A stretch of 64,000 nt of DNA from positions 1 through 64,000 of the forward strand of contig JAFADG010000016.1 of the NCBI GenBank assembly GCA_023425025.1, written 5' to 3'. Each line of letters starts with the position of its first letter. Positions within the stretch are counted from its first letter, which is position 1. The notes under the pieces were generated by a model. That model searched no databases, was not told the DNA's origin, and worked only from the letters and a program-made list of their open reading frames with translations. A program made the position numbers and the translations under genes. The DNA is from Bacillota bacterium (GTDB lineage: Bacteria; Bacillota; Clostridia; Christensenellales; Aristaeellaceae). Positions 24,371-33,765 of this stretch are shown here, in pieces.

Positions 24371-25555
24371 TTATTTGTCGTTTAGGGCGGCCACGCCGGG
24401 CAGTTCTTTGCCTTCCAGGAATTCCAGGGAGGCGCCGCCGCCGGTGGATACGTGGGTCATCTTGTGGGCGTAACCCATCTTTTCCACGGCCGCGACGCTG
24501 TCGCCGCCGCCGATAATGGTCACGCCGCCGCATTCAGCCATGGCCCTGGCGATTTCCCGGGTGCCGGTGGCGAAATTTTCAAACTCGGATACGCCCACAG
24601 GACCGTTCCAGATCACGGTCTTGGCCTGGGCGATTTCATTGGCGAAAATCACCTGGGTCTTGGGGCCGATGTCCAGGCCCTCAAAACCGTCGGGAATTTC
24701 CTTGGAATGCACGGTGATACGCAGCGCGTCGTTGGAGAAGGCGTCGCCGGCCTCATTGTCCACGGGCAGCAGGAACTTGACGCCCTTTGCCTTCGCTTTT
24801 TCCATCAGGTCCTTGGCCAGCTCGATCTTATCCGCCTCCAGCAGGGACTTGCCGATGTGGCCGCCCAGCGCCTTCTGGAAGGTGTAGGACATGCCGCCGC
24901 CGATGATCAGAACATCCACCTTGTCCAGCAGGTTGTTGATTACGCCGATCTTATCGGAAACCTTGGCGCCGCCCAGGATCGCCACAAAGGGACGCTCGGG
25001 GTTTTCCAGGGCGCTGCCCATGACGGACAGTTCCTTGCCGATCAGGTAGCCGGCCACGGCGGGCAGGTAATGAGCCACGCCCTCGGTGGAGGCATGGGCG
25101 CGGTGGGCGGTGCCGAAAGCATCGTTCACATAGATCTCCGCCAGGGAAGCCAGCTCCTTGGCGAACTCGGGATCGTTCTTTTCCTCTTCCTTGTGGAAGC
25201 GGACGTTTTCCAGCATCATGACTTCGCCGTCCTTGATGGCGGCGGCCAATTCATGGGCAGAGGGACCGATGACGTCGGCCGCCAGCTTGACTTCTTTGCC
25301 GAGCAGTTGGCTTAGGCGTTCCGCCACAGGCTTCAAGGAATTCTTTGTGTCAAAGCCGCCTTTGGGCCTGCCCAGGTGGGAGCAAAGGATGACTTTTGCG
25401 CCATGCTGCAGAAGATACCGGATGGTGGGCAGCGCGCCCCGGATGCGGGTCTCGTCGGAAATGAGATTGTTTTCATCAAAGGGGACGTTAAAGTCGCACC
25501 GGACGAGCACCTTCTTGCCGGAGACCTGGATGTCTTCGATGGTCTTCTTTGCCAT
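24371..25555 (-). CDS. pgk: Phosphoglycerate kinase
   Basis: A 394-aa two-domain enzyme making ATP from 1,3-bisphosphoglycerate. Seen: KVLVRCDFNVPFDENNLI, the substrate-site SHLGRPKGG, LENVRFHKEEEKNDPEFA, VNDAFGTAHRAHAS, and the nucleotide-binding end GGGDSVAAVEKMG, then HVSTGGGASLEFLEG. The start is ATG 25555 with AAGGAG eight bases upstream; a GTG at 25564 is too close to that site. gapA, the usual gene upstream, is absent: cggR is the next gene. Confidence 0.97.
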   Translation of the reverse strand: MAKKTIEDIQVSGKKVLVRCDFNVPFDENNLISDETRIRGALPTIRYLLQHGAKVILCSHLGRPKGGFDTKNSLKPVAERLSQLLGKEVKLAADVIGPSAHELAAAIKDGEVMMLENVRFHKEEEKNDPEFAKELASLAEIYVNDAFGTAHRAHASTEGVAHYLPAVAGYLIGKELSVMGSALENPERPFVAILGGAKVSDKIGVINNLLDKVDVLIIGGGMSYTFQKALGGHIGKSLLEADKIELAKDLMEKAKAKGVKFLLPVDNEAGDAFSNDALRITVHSKEIPDGFEGLDIGPKTQVIFANEIAQAKTVIWNGPVGVSEFENFATGTREIARAMAECGGVTIIGGGDSVAAVEKMGYAHKMTHVSTGGGASLEFLEGKELPGVAALNDK

Positions 25556-25633
25556 GGTACACACTCCTTATGCAAAAGATTGGTAGTTGGTTTGTTGTAT
25601 TGCCATCCCGATACGGGTTTGCAATCATTAAAA

Positions 25634-25794
25634 CGTTCGCACCTGCGGGTGCGACCAAAGGGCTTTCCTGCCATCCGACTCAATCGGCGCATTGCTCACT
25701 GCCGTTCGCACTGCTTGTTTCGCCGGCCTCCTCCGTCTCGCTTCATCCGCCACAGGCGGCGCTTTGACTTCGGAGCCCTGGAAACCTTCGGAGT
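25634..25794 (+). repeat. Family A repeat, cggR-pgk junction
   Basis: It starts with the hairpin CGCACCTGCGGGTGCG and CCAAAGGGCTTTCC, contains the core (CGACTCAATCGGCGCATTGC and CGCTTCATCCGCCACAGGCG) and ends GGAAACCTTCGG. It occupies the place where gapA would be expected. Confidence 0.8.
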
Positions 25795-25809
25795 CATCCC
25801 TCAAATCGC

Positions 25810-26835
25810 TTAAGCCAAAAGCTCGACGATCCTCCTGGCGGCGCCTTCGTCGGTGACCAGCATCTCGTGCTTGTAGTGGCGCAGCACCGCGATCATGGCT
25901 TCCGCCTTTTTTTCGCCTGCCGCCACAGCGATCATCAGACAGTTGGGCTTTAAGCGGCCCAAGTCCACCCCCACGCTGGAAGCGGTGTACAAACAGTTTC
26001 CCTCGCGGTCAAAGTAATATCCAAAGGCTTCGGCCACCGCGCCTTCCAGCAGCAGCTTGCGGGTCAGGCTCACGGACAGATGCCGGTGTTTGGCCATTTC
26101 ATCAGCCCGGCCGATGCCGTGCAGTATCACGTCCGCCCGCTGCAACAGGTCGATGGTCTCCCTGACCTCCGGCAGCTTGCGCATTTCCTGCATAGCCGCC
26201 GCGTCCATATGGTCTGGTAGGTGGATCAGCCTGTGATGCCCGCCCAGCTTGCGGGCGATCTCCGCCGCCAGGGTGTTGGCCTGGGTCTCCACCGCGCGGC
26301 CCATGCCGCCCCGTGCGGGAACCACCATCACATTCAGCGGCGAGGAGGGCTGCATATGTCTTGCGACCTCCGACATGGTTCCCCCGCCGGTCACCGCCAG
26401 GGTGTCGCCGCTTTGCAGTATGCTGCGAAGCCGCTGGGCCGCCATGCGCCCCACATCCTGCAAAACGTGAGCTTCCGCGTCGGCGTTGCCCGCCGCCACA
26501 AATACCCTGGGTACGTTCAAAAGCCCCGAAAGCGTTGTTTCCAGGGCGGTCAAGCCCTTCATGGCCCGGCTGAATTCCCTGGCGCCCGGCAGAACCATGT
26601 CCGCCGCCGACGTCAGTGTCATCCCCGCCGCGTCCAGGTCGATAAAGCCCTCTTCCTTGAGTACCGCTGCCACCGTGCGTATTTCCCGCTCCGGCAGGTT
26701 CAGCCGCGTGGCCAATTGCCGGCGGCCGACCGGCTGCAAGGCCGCAATCCGCTCCAGCACCAGTGCGCGCAGGGCCATTTCCCGGGCCAAATCAGGAGCC
26801 AAATGCTGCATCAGCTCCAGAAAATCATCCTGCAT
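25810..26835 (-). CDS. cggR: Central glycolytic genes regulator, SorC/DeoR family (CggR-like)
   Basis: A 341-aa repressor. The N-terminal winged helix (about residues 25-80; GRRQLATRLNLPEREIRTVA) binds operator DNA. The C-terminal SorC-type sugar-phosphate domain has LAVTGGGTMSEVARHM, VVPARGGMGRAVETQANTLA and LHGIGRADEMAKHR. In Bacillota, CggR senses fructose-1,6-bisphosphate and controls its own glycolytic operon, which fits its position at the head of pgk-tpiA-gpmI. No operator could be assigned upstream. Confidence 0.9.
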   Translation of the reverse strand: MQDDFLELMQHLAPDLAREMALRALVLERIAALQPVGRRQLATRLNLPEREIRTVAAVLKEEGFIDLDAAGMTLTSAADMVLPGAREFSRAMKGLTALETTLSGLLNVPRVFVAAGNADAEAHVLQDVGRMAAQRLRSILQSGDTLAVTGGGTMSEVARHMQPSSPLNVMVVPARGGMGRAVETQANTLAAEIARKLGGHHRLIHLPDHMDAAAMQEMRKLPEVRETIDLLQRADVILHGIGRADEMAKHRHLSVSLTRKLLLEGAVAEAFGYYFDREGNCLYTASSVGVDLGRLKPNCLMIAVAAGEKKAEAMIAVLRHYKHEMLVTDEGAARRIVELLA

Positions 26836-27002
26836 TCCCTCGCCTCCGCGGGCTTAAAATGTCCCACTTGACAATTTCTGTCCCGCATAAGTATACAACA
26901 ACCGAACCCGCTCCGCAATACCCGGTAAGAAAAATGTGTGCCCGGAAAGATGTTTTCTTTCTGTCCCCACGCATAGAATGTTCTTACAAGGGAGGGGCGG
27001 CC

Positions 27003-27260
27003 ATGGAAAAATTCGCGTTTATCGGCATCTTCGCGGGATTGCTTATACTGATCTACATAGCCGGCTCAAGGATCGAGCCCTACAAGCCCGCCTGGAAGCT
27101 ATTAGAGCGCGGCATTCTGGGCGCGGGCATGCTCTTTGTGTGGAACCTTTTGGCCACGCCGCTGAACCTTGCCGTTTCCTTAAACCCCATTACGGCCATC
27201 ATTGCCGGCGCCCTGGGCGCGCCGGGGCTGGGGCTGCTGCTGATCATCAAAGTAATGTGA
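27003..27260 (+). CDS. BofA family membrane protein
   Basis: An 85-aa protein with two or three hydrophobic segments and the family-typical end LNPITAIIAGALGAPGLGLLL. BofA inhibits the SpoIVFB protease that activates pro-sigma-K during sporulation, so its presence hints at a spore-forming ancestry. BofA-like proteins also occur without a proven sporulation role. GGGAGGGG precedes the ATG; it is divergent from cggR. Confidence 0.75.
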   Translation: MEKFAFIGIFAGLLILIYIAGSRIEPYKPAWKLLERGILGAGMLFVWNLLATPLNLAVSLNPITAIIAGALGAPGLGLLLIIKVM

Positions 27261-27400
27261 TTCTTGCATGGCAGTCAATTCCTGATGCAAGGCGGGCGAA
27301 TGATATTCGCGCCTACGGCTGCATGCGTTCGTTCTTGTGCACTTTGGTCAGATATTGCGCCGAAACAGGGCAATGCAGGCCGTATCCCGGCGATCCCATT

Positions 27401-27455
27401 CAGCATAAAGCACCGGCCGCGCAGCGCAGCGCAGGACGGTGCTTTATGCTGTTTT
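27401..27455 (+). terminator. Hairpin terminator downstream of the BofA gene
   Basis: CAGCATAAAGCACCG and its exact complement at 27437-27451 form a 15-bp stem with a GC-rich loop of about 21 nt, followed by TTTTGA. Confidence 0.6.
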
Positions 27456-27527
27456 GATAGGGTTCAGGGCTTGTGCAAGGCATATGGCTTCCGCTTTCAC
27501 CGCCATGAGGCACAGCGGCAAGGGAGG

Positions 27528-30095
27528 CTATTCCTGCGCGCAAGTGACGACCACCACATGCTCCCCGCCGTCAAACACGATGGCGGATGCATCCGAAGAG
27601 AAGGTGAGCTTGCCGTTGATGGTCACCGGCGCCTGGCCTGCCTTGGTAAAGGCGGTGACGGTACGGCTGGTGTTGGTGCGCTGGGCCATATCCACAAGGC
27701 CCAGATAGGCGGCGTCCTTTAGGCTGTTGTCCGCGTAAAGCCGCACGGTATCACCCTGGCCCCCCAGGGCCAGGCCGCCTGGAGTGAAGGTTAGCGCGGC
27801 GGCGCTTGTGTGCACGGTTTTGATGTGTCCCTGCACAAGATCGACGACATGCACCGTTCCATCGGAGCGGTAAGCTACCTTTGTGCCATCGGTGCTCAAG
27901 TCAAAGGCTGTTGCGCCGTCGGTGCCATGAAGAGTGGCCAGTTTGTTCGTGCGGGTATCCAGCAGCTGCATATTCCCGGAAACCTGGCCCGCGGTATCGT
28001 TCCAATTGGCCAGCAGGAAGATGCTGCCATCGCCGCTGGACAGGGTGACCAGCCGGGTGGCCCCGAAGGAACCGCTCAGCGTAATCGCCTCTCTGGGCTT
28101 GTACACGCCATCCTCCTGGGAAAAGCGTACAAGCCGGCTGCCGGACAGGGCCCAGCCCGCGCCGCTCTGTACATCAAACTGAACGATGGCGGCAGAATTG
28201 TCAAGCCGGGGAGCGTTTTTTGCATCTTCCGCCCGTGCATCCGCAAGTGTGTCAAACAGGGGGCTTTCCAGTACGTTTTCGGACACGCCGCTGCTTCCCG
28301 GCACACCGGCCATGAGGCCGACGATGACAGGCAGGGGCGAATCATCCGCGAAAGCGATGCTCAAATACACGGCGGCCCTGTCGTCGATGCCGTCGCCATC
28401 GCTGTCCGTTTTGTGGATGTCGGTGCCGATATTCTCTTCCCACAGATCGGTCAGCCCGTCGCCGTCGGTATCCGTTACGATGACCTCAATGGTTTCAAGG
28501 GCACGGTTGCCTGCCGCGTCATAGGCCACGCCACTAAATACGCCGGGGAGGATCAGCGGATAGCTAAAAGAGAATTTGCCGGAATCTTTGTTCTTCGGCC
28601 GCATGGTATACACGGCCTGGCCGTCCATGCGAACCTCGATCCTGTCCAGCTGCATATTGTCATGGGCCGTAAAAACCAAAAGCGGCCTGCCGCCAAGGGT
28701 GCTTACGGCGTGTTCGCTGGAGATATCGGGCAGCTTTGTATCCTGGCTGTAGGCGGGCGCCTGCTTTAGCCGCGTTACCGCGCCGTCCGATGTGCGGCGC
28801 AGATAGTAATCGGCCGTGATGTCTTTGCCGTCGTCATTTTCTAGGGCGGCATGCCAGGCATCGCCGGATGAGCTTCTGCCGATTTGGTAGCCTTCCGGGG
28901 CAACAATGCGCACACGGGATATATACCAGCCGCCCTTCCCATCCGGGCTTGCCGGAGAAAGCGCCGCATCCGGCGCGTCCGTCAGCGCGCTGATGGTAAA
29001 CGTGCCGCCCGCTTCAAATCCTAATATATAATTGCTGTTCGCCGGATACGCCGTATCCAGCGCCAGGGAACCGATGAGAATGTCGTATTCGCCGGCGGCT
29101 TCACCTGTCCGGCGCTCCAGCCGGCCTGTCAGTATGGGGGTCTCGCCTGCCGCCTGCCCCTGCATTTCATAGGCGGCGATGGGGCTTGGGTCCGTGGTGC
29201 CAAGCAGCTTGCCGGAATGCAGTGCCCGGATGGAGAGATACTTTGCGCCGATGGTAAAGGAGAAGGCGGCAGGTGTGATTTGATAGTTCGCGTTCACCGC
29301 GTCGCCTGTCAAAGCTGCTGCGGCCACATAGCTGCCCGCGTTCCTTGGCTGTACCTGCGCGCCGCCTTTGGTGTAGGTGATCTGGACGACAGGGTCCTCT
29401 CCCGGCACAGGGTCGGATATGCCAAAGGGAGGCTCCTGTACCTGGCCGTTGTATATGTAACCGGGATCGGCAGCCGGAAACACCACCGTTACCGGTGCGG
29501 GACGGATGATGAAATCGAAGGTATTGTCCCCCTGCAGCTGGTAATGGGTTTCATTGCCGAGGCTGACGGCGGCGGTATAGCTGCCCGCGTTTTTCGGCTG
29601 CGTATCCGCGCCGGAATAGGTGATGTATGCCCCCGCGCCGCCGCTTGTCATTTCGCCGATCAGGCTGAAAGGAATGGACTGGACCGCGCCGTTGTACGTC
29701 AACTCGATGGGCGCGCCTGTAAAATGCACGGTGACAGGCGCCTTTTCGATGGAGAAGGTCTTTACAAGGACGCCGCTTTCCTGCGTTTCTTCGCCGCCCG
29801 TCCCGGTGACGGGAACATTGGTGAAGGTGACGGTGACCTTGCCCGTGCCCGGCTCCACATTGTCCTCATACAAAAGGCTGAAAAAGGAGGATGCTACCTG
29901 GGTTCCGTTCGCCGTCAGCGTGACCGCGGGGATAATGGGCAAGCCTGTATAGAGAAAGGGACCGCCGCTTATGTCGGCGGATACCAGCGATTCGCTTCCC
30001 TTGGCTGTGCCTGCGGCCAACAGGAGTATGAACAGTATGCCAAATGCCAGCCTGCAGGCCGCGGGAGATTTCCAAAGCTTCTTGATACACGGCAT
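27528..30095 (-). CDS. Large secreted MBG-domain surface protein
   Basis: An 855-aa exported protein. A signal peptide (about 1-33) is followed by three MBG-type beta domains (about 35-300; repeated pattern PVTVHFTGAPIELTYNGAVQ, then ITYSGADTQPKNAGSYTAAV). Then comes an Ig-like part, a calcium-binding TSP3-like stretch with DTDGDGLTDLWE and DSDGDGIDD (about 545-575), and a C-terminal beta-propeller-like part. No sortase signal is seen at the C-terminus. It is probably a surface-associated or shed protein; the ligand is unknown. Confidence 0.75.
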   Translation of the reverse strand: MPCIKKLWKSPAACRLAFGILFILLLAAGTAKGSESLVSADISGGPFLYTGLPIIPAVTLTANGTQVASSFFSLLYEDNVEPGTGKVTVTFTNVPVTGTGGEETQESGVLVKTFSIEKAPVTVHFTGAPIELTYNGAVQSIPFSLIGEMTSGGAGAYITYSGADTQPKNAGSYTAAVSLGNETHYQLQGDNTFDFIIRPAPVTVVFPAADPGYIYNGQVQEPPFGISDPVPGEDPVVQITYTKGGAQVQPRNAGSYVAAAALTGDAVNANYQITPAAFSFTIGAKYLSIRALHSGKLLGTTDPSPIAAYEMQGQAAGETPILTGRLERRTGEAAGEYDILIGSLALDTAYPANSNYILGFEAGGTFTISALTDAPDAALSPASPDGKGGWYISRVRIVAPEGYQIGRSSSGDAWHAALENDDGKDITADYYLRRTSDGAVTRLKQAPAYSQDTKLPDISSEHAVSTLGGRPLLVFTAHDNMQLDRIEVRMDGQAVYTMRPKNKDSGKFSFSYPLILPGVFSGVAYDAAGNRALETIEVIVTDTDGDGLTDLWEENIGTDIHKTDSDGDGIDDRAAVYLSIAFADDSPLPVIVGLMAGVPGSSGVSENVLESPLFDTLADARAEDAKNAPRLDNSAAIVQFDVQSGAGWALSGSRLVRFSQEDGVYKPREAITLSGSFGATRLVTLSSGDGSIFLLANWNDTAGQVSGNMQLLDTRTNKLATLHGTDGATAFDLSTDGTKVAYRSDGTVHVVDLVQGHIKTVHTSAAALTFTPGGLALGGQGDTVRLYADNSLKDAAYLGLVDMAQRTNTSRTVTAFTKAGQAPVTINGKLTFSSDASAIVFDGGEHVVVVTCAQE

Positions 30096-30347
30096 TTCCT
30101 TATCAAACGCCTTTCGGCAGCCGCGAGACCCTTCAGGAATTGCGGCTGTATTTCAATTTATGACAAGAGTATAACATGACTGTGTCTATTGCTGCAAGAC
30201 GGCCCATGAAAGTGGAAAAAGTTTTACAGCCTGTTTGCCTAGAAAAGATAGACAGCACATGAAATATATGGTACGATCACAAAAGAATAACCGGCCGGTT
30301 TTCCCCGAAATGCTGTCTTCATAAAATACATTTGCAGGAGGCGTCTT

Positions 30348-31076
30348 ATGAAACCTTCTTTCACGGCGCGGGCAAAAGGAACCGTTTTGCTGGCTGTTTT
30401 GTTGCTGCTGTTTGCATTTGGGGCCGTGGCGGAAGGGAGTGGCGTCACGCTTTTTGACGCGGCCTCCGGCAAGTGGCAGCCTGACAATACGCAAAAGGCA
30501 GCGACGGTTGGCGGCACGCTGTATATTGCGAGGATGGATGGCTTGTATGCCTGGAACATAGGGGAAGAACCCAGGCAGCTGATGGATTTTTCGAAAACCG
30601 GCCTCGACGGTGCGGCGCGGATTCAGGCGGAGGCGCCTATGGACATCAGCCGGCTGATGAGCGAGGACGGCGTGCTGTACGCGCTGGACGACAGGATGGA
30701 AGGGCTCTGGCGCTTTGACGAAGGGACGGGCGTCTTTGTAAAAATGGTTTTCTATGATGCCGGTGAGGCCGTTTCGAAAAATGAGGAGGGCAGCTACCGC
30801 TATGACAATTTCCTGCTGGACAGGGGCGAGGTGTACTATATCGCGCGCAACACCATGTCCGTCAGCAGCAATCTGGTAAAGCTGAATGCAAAAAGCGGGA
30901 AGGCCGAGGTCGTAAAGGCCGGCATCTGCCTTTCCGCGCCCTATTTTCCGGGCAAGCTGCTTGTGGCCAGTGGGCCTGTAGGCTGGCCGGAATCCGTGTC
31001 GGTGCTGGATCTGGATACGGGCCGCCTGACGAAAAAGGCGGATATCAGCAGGCATGTGGAAAGCATGTATTATTAA
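30348..31076 (+). CDS. N-terminal part of a frameshifted lipid- or solute-binding-type secreted protein
   Basis: The first 242 residues have a signal peptide (cleaved near GAVAEGSG) and a beta-propeller-like region (GGTLYIARMDGLYAWNIGEE, then DGVLYALDDRMEGLWRFDEG). The frame stops at 31076, and the frame shifted by -1 continues smoothly as YYLNRHGSLYLVRKG into the coding region at 31100-32566. A single missing base, real or a sequencing error, therefore splits one gene of about 739 codons. AGGAGG precedes the ATG. Confidence 0.65.
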   Translation: MKPSFTARAKGTVLLAVLLLLFAFGAVAEGSGVTLFDAASGKWQPDNTQKAATVGGTLYIARMDGLYAWNIGEEPRQLMDFSKTGLDGAARIQAEAPMDISRLMSEDGVLYALDDRMEGLWRFDEGTGVFVKMVFYDAGEAVSKNEEGSYRYDNFLLDRGEVYYIARNTMSVSSNLVKLNAKSGKAEVVKAGICLSAPYFPGKLLVASGPVGWPESVSVLDLDTGRLTKKADISRHVESMYY

Positions 31077-31099
31077 ATAGGCACGGATCTCTGTACCTT

Positions 31100-32566
31100 G
31101 TGCGCAAGGGCGCGATTTATGCAAGCGTTGCTTTTGGCGAGCCGAAGCTTGCCGCCCGTATTCCCGTTGTCAGCCCGCTGCACGGCGGCACACAGCTGAA
31201 CGGCGGCTATGTGGCGCTCGCGTATGAGGACGGGGTCAGAATCTACAAATGCGATCCTGCTGCTGTAGCCGATGAATCCCTTACCTTTGTGGGGCATACC
31301 TATGAGCTGCCCGTGGAGGATTTCAGCGCGCACAACCCGGGCGTCACCTTTGCCTTCAGCGACTTTTATCCAAAGAACACCGCGGAGTTGGTGACCCACA
31401 TGATGAGCGGCGAGGGCGCCGCCGATATATATGCGCTGTATCCCGGCGACTATCAATTGGATGCCTTGTTTGAAAAGGGGTATTACGCGAAACTGGAGGG
31501 CAGCATGATCGTTTCGGATACCGTAAGCGCTATGTATCTCTTCATCCGGGATCGGCTGACGCGGGATGGAAAAATCCTTGCTCTGCCCTTTGCCAGCATC
31601 TATACCGTGAACATGTACAACCCCGGGGCGTTTGAGGAGGTGGGCCTGAGCAGCGCGGATGTGCCCGCAACATACAATGAACTGCTGGACTTTATTGCCT
31701 TGTGGGGAGAAAAGTACAGGGAAGAATACCCCACCATGTCTTTGTTCGGGCAAACGGTGGATGTTGGGCTATACAAGCGGATGATAGCCCGGTCGATCAT
31801 GGAGGACCGCATGTATACCTGTATTCGTCAGGGCCGGCCCGTGATATACGATACAAAGGAGATGCGCGGGCTGCTGGATAAGCTGATGGCCACGGATTTT
31901 GAGGTGGTCGATGCCTTGGCCCCTGACGCATCGTACAGGGAGTACGCAGATCCTGATCATTCGCCCAGGCAGCTGTTCTACATACAGGGTAATGCCAGCA
32001 CCCAAAAAGCCACCACCGAATTTTTCGCCTATATGCCCCTTAAGCTTGCCCAAAATGAGGAGCCGGTGATTGTCAGCAGCCCGCAGGTGTTATTTATCAA
32101 CCCCTATACGCGTAATTTTGACGCGGCCCTTGCCTTTGTGGAATATGCGGCGGCCAATCTGCCCGATACGCTCCGTACCGATATGATGCCGGGGCAAAAC
32201 GAGCCTGTGCCGGACGCGGGCTTTGATGTCGCGGTGATTATGGATACCATTTCAAAACTGGAAGAGATGGTGAAAACGGCCAAGGAGGAAGACAAGCGAT
32301 CGTATCAGGATCAGCTGGATATGTGGCTGCAGCAATTGGAAGAGGCCCAGCGCTCTGAGTGGCTGGCCAGCGGAGAGAGCATCGCCGCCTTCCGCTCGCT
32401 GGATTCCTGGTTTATGTTCCAGCGGCCCAATCCCTTGGCCGGCATGAGCTATAACGAGGAGGTTTCCGACCTGTTCTATAAACGCTTTTTGCAGGGCCAG
32501 ATCACCGCGGAGCAGTTATTAAGGGAAATGGATCAAAAGATGCGCATGATCGAACGGGAGGAGTAA
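31100..32566 (+). CDS. C-terminal part of the frameshifted gene, extracellular solute-binding-like
   Basis: 488 residues from an apparent GTG. It has no signal peptide of its own and no good ribosome site, so it is best read as the continuation of the frame ending at 31076. Residues about 70-420 look like a type-1 extracellular solute-binding domain (VGHTYELPVEDFSAHNPGV, ADIYALYPGDYQLDALFEKG, and FASIYTVNMYNPGAFEEVG). No ABC permease or ATPase genes adjoin it, so a transport role is uncertain. Confidence 0.6.
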   Translation: MRKGAIYASVAFGEPKLAARIPVVSPLHGGTQLNGGYVALAYEDGVRIYKCDPAAVADESLTFVGHTYELPVEDFSAHNPGVTFAFSDFYPKNTAELVTHMMSGEGAADIYALYPGDYQLDALFEKGYYAKLEGSMIVSDTVSAMYLFIRDRLTRDGKILALPFASIYTVNMYNPGAFEEVGLSSADVPATYNELLDFIALWGEKYREEYPTMSLFGQTVDVGLYKRMIARSIMEDRMYTCIRQGRPVIYDTKEMRGLLDKLMATDFEVVDALAPDASYREYADPDHSPRQLFYIQGNASTQKATTEFFAYMPLKLAQNEEPVIVSSPQVLFINPYTRNFDAALAFVEYAAANLPDTLRTDMMPGQNEPVPDAGFDVAVIMDTISKLEEMVKTAKEEDKRSYQDQLDMWLQQLEEAQRSEWLASGESIAAFRSLDSWFMFQRPNPLAGMSYNEEVSDLFYKRFLQGQITAEQLLREMDQKMRMIEREE

Positions 32567-32626
32567 CGGCGTATCCGATTTTCGGTATGACAGCCTTTTG
32601 TCCTGCATAAAAAATGATGCAATAAG

Positions 32627-32665
32627 CCGTCCGGCCGAAAATTTTTTCGGCCGGACGGTACTTCT
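32627..32665 (+). terminator. Intrinsic terminator
   Basis: CCGTCCGGCCGAAA and its complement form a 14-bp stem with loop ATTT, followed by a T-rich stretch, 60 bp after the solute-binding-like frame. Confidence 0.75.
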
Positions 32666-32819
32666 TTTGACAAGCCCCCTTGTCCGCCGCCGGGATGACA
32701 GCCGCTCCCCTTTCTTTACATCGACGCGCCGGCATGGTATTATGCAAGGAGGACGGGAAGGCAGCCAGTCTGGCCGCGCCGCTCCTCTTCCCCCATATCT
32801 GTCTAAGGAGAAACGCCTC

Positions 32820-33320
32820 ATGCAAGAGAAGCTCCTGTATGTCATGGCACAACTGGATAAGGATACGTGCGATAAGATGCGCAGCATCGACCGGCTTTTG
32901 TGCAGGCTTGGCATCGAGGTCAAAAAGCCGCCCAAGGTGCCCTATCATATTACGCTGGGGTCTTTTCCGGTCGATCAGGAAGCAGAAATCAGAAGCCTTG
33001 TGGAAAAGACATGCAAAGGGCTGAAACAGTTTCCCCTAAGCTACAATCATATCGGGCTGTTCGGCCTGAACGTATTGTTCTTCGGCCCGGATGTGAACGA
33101 GCAGCTGCTGAAGCTGCAAAGACCCTTTGAGGACAAACGGATCAACCTGCACGACTGGACGGCCCATACCACCCTGATGATGGATGAGCCGGATGTGATT
33201 ATGAAGGCTCTGCCCGTGGTGGCGGAGCAGTTTACGAGCTTTCACGCTACGGTGGACAGCGTCAGCCTGTATGAGTTCTGGCCGTCGAGGCGCATCACCG
33301 AGTGCAGGCTGGAAGATTGA
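32820..33320 (+). CDS. 2'-5' RNA ligase/phosphoesterase family protein (2H superfamily)
   Basis: A 166-aa protein with the two HxT motifs of the 2H phosphoesterase fold: YHITLG near residue 42 and AHTTLM near residue 119. Members act on 2',3'-cyclic phosphates or 2'-5' bonds in RNA and nucleotides; the physiological substrate is unknown. I chose ATG 32820, eight bases after AAGGAG, over an open upstream extension without a ribosome site. Confidence 0.8.
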   Translation: MQEKLLYVMAQLDKDTCDKMRSIDRLLCRLGIEVKKPPKVPYHITLGSFPVDQEAEIRSLVEKTCKGLKQFPLSYNHIGLFGLNVLFFGPDVNEQLLKLQRPFEDKRINLHDWTAHTTLMMDEPDVIMKALPVVAEQFTSFHATVDSVSLYEFWPSRRITECRLED

Positions 33321-33387
33321 AAAAGGTTCGTGTTTTCTGCGCCAGCCTTGCATGGCCGGCGGAAGCGTTGCAAAGGGGGGCGGTTCT

Positions 33388-33765
33388 ATGACCATCGCGC
33401 AAGTCAGCGAAAAGTACGGCCTGTCCATCGACACGCTGCGCTATTATGAAAAGGTGGGGCTTATCCCCGCCGTGCGCCGCAGCAAAAGCGGCATACGGGA
33501 TTACGGGCCTACTGACTTAAATTGGGTGGAATTCATCAAATGCATGCGCGGCGCCGGCCTGTCCATTGAAGCGCTGCTGGAATACGTAACGCTGTACCAA
33601 CGGGGCGACAGCACGGCGGAGGAGCGCAAGGCGATTTTAAAACGCGAACGGGACCAATTGGCCGCCCGCGTTGCGCAAATGCAAAGTACGCTGGACCGCC
33701 TGGACCGCAAGATCCAATGGTATGAGCAGACGATCATGAAAAAGGAAGAGACGCTGGTGGGGTGA
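33388..33765 (+). CDS. MerR family transcriptional regulator
   Basis: A 125-aa regulator. The N-terminal helix-turn-helix and wing (TIAQVSEKYGLSIDTLRYYE, then VGLIPAVRRSKSGIRDY) bind DNA, and a coiled-coil dimerisation helix (about 75-120) follows. There is no large effector domain and no cysteine cluster, so the inducer cannot be predicted. It lies 67 bp after the 2H phosphoesterase gene on the same strand, possibly cotranscribed. GGGGGGCGG precedes the ATG. Confidence 0.88.
   Translation: MTIAQVSEKYGLSIDTLRYYEKVGLIPAVRRSKSGIRDYGPTDLNWVEFIKCMRGAGLSIEALLEYVTLYQRGDSTAEERKAILKRERDQLAARVAQMQSTLDRLDRKIQWYEQTIMKKEETLVG

Noticed and set aside
29217..30179. 320-codon plus-strand frame opposite the MBG surface protein
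   Set aside because: Mirrors the minus-strand coding sequence in high-GC DNA; the minus strand has the signal peptide and domains.
31065..31085. Programmed -1 frameshift between the two solute-binding halves
   Set aside because: There is no X-XXY-YYZ slippery site and no downstream stimulatory structure; a mutation or read error is simpler.
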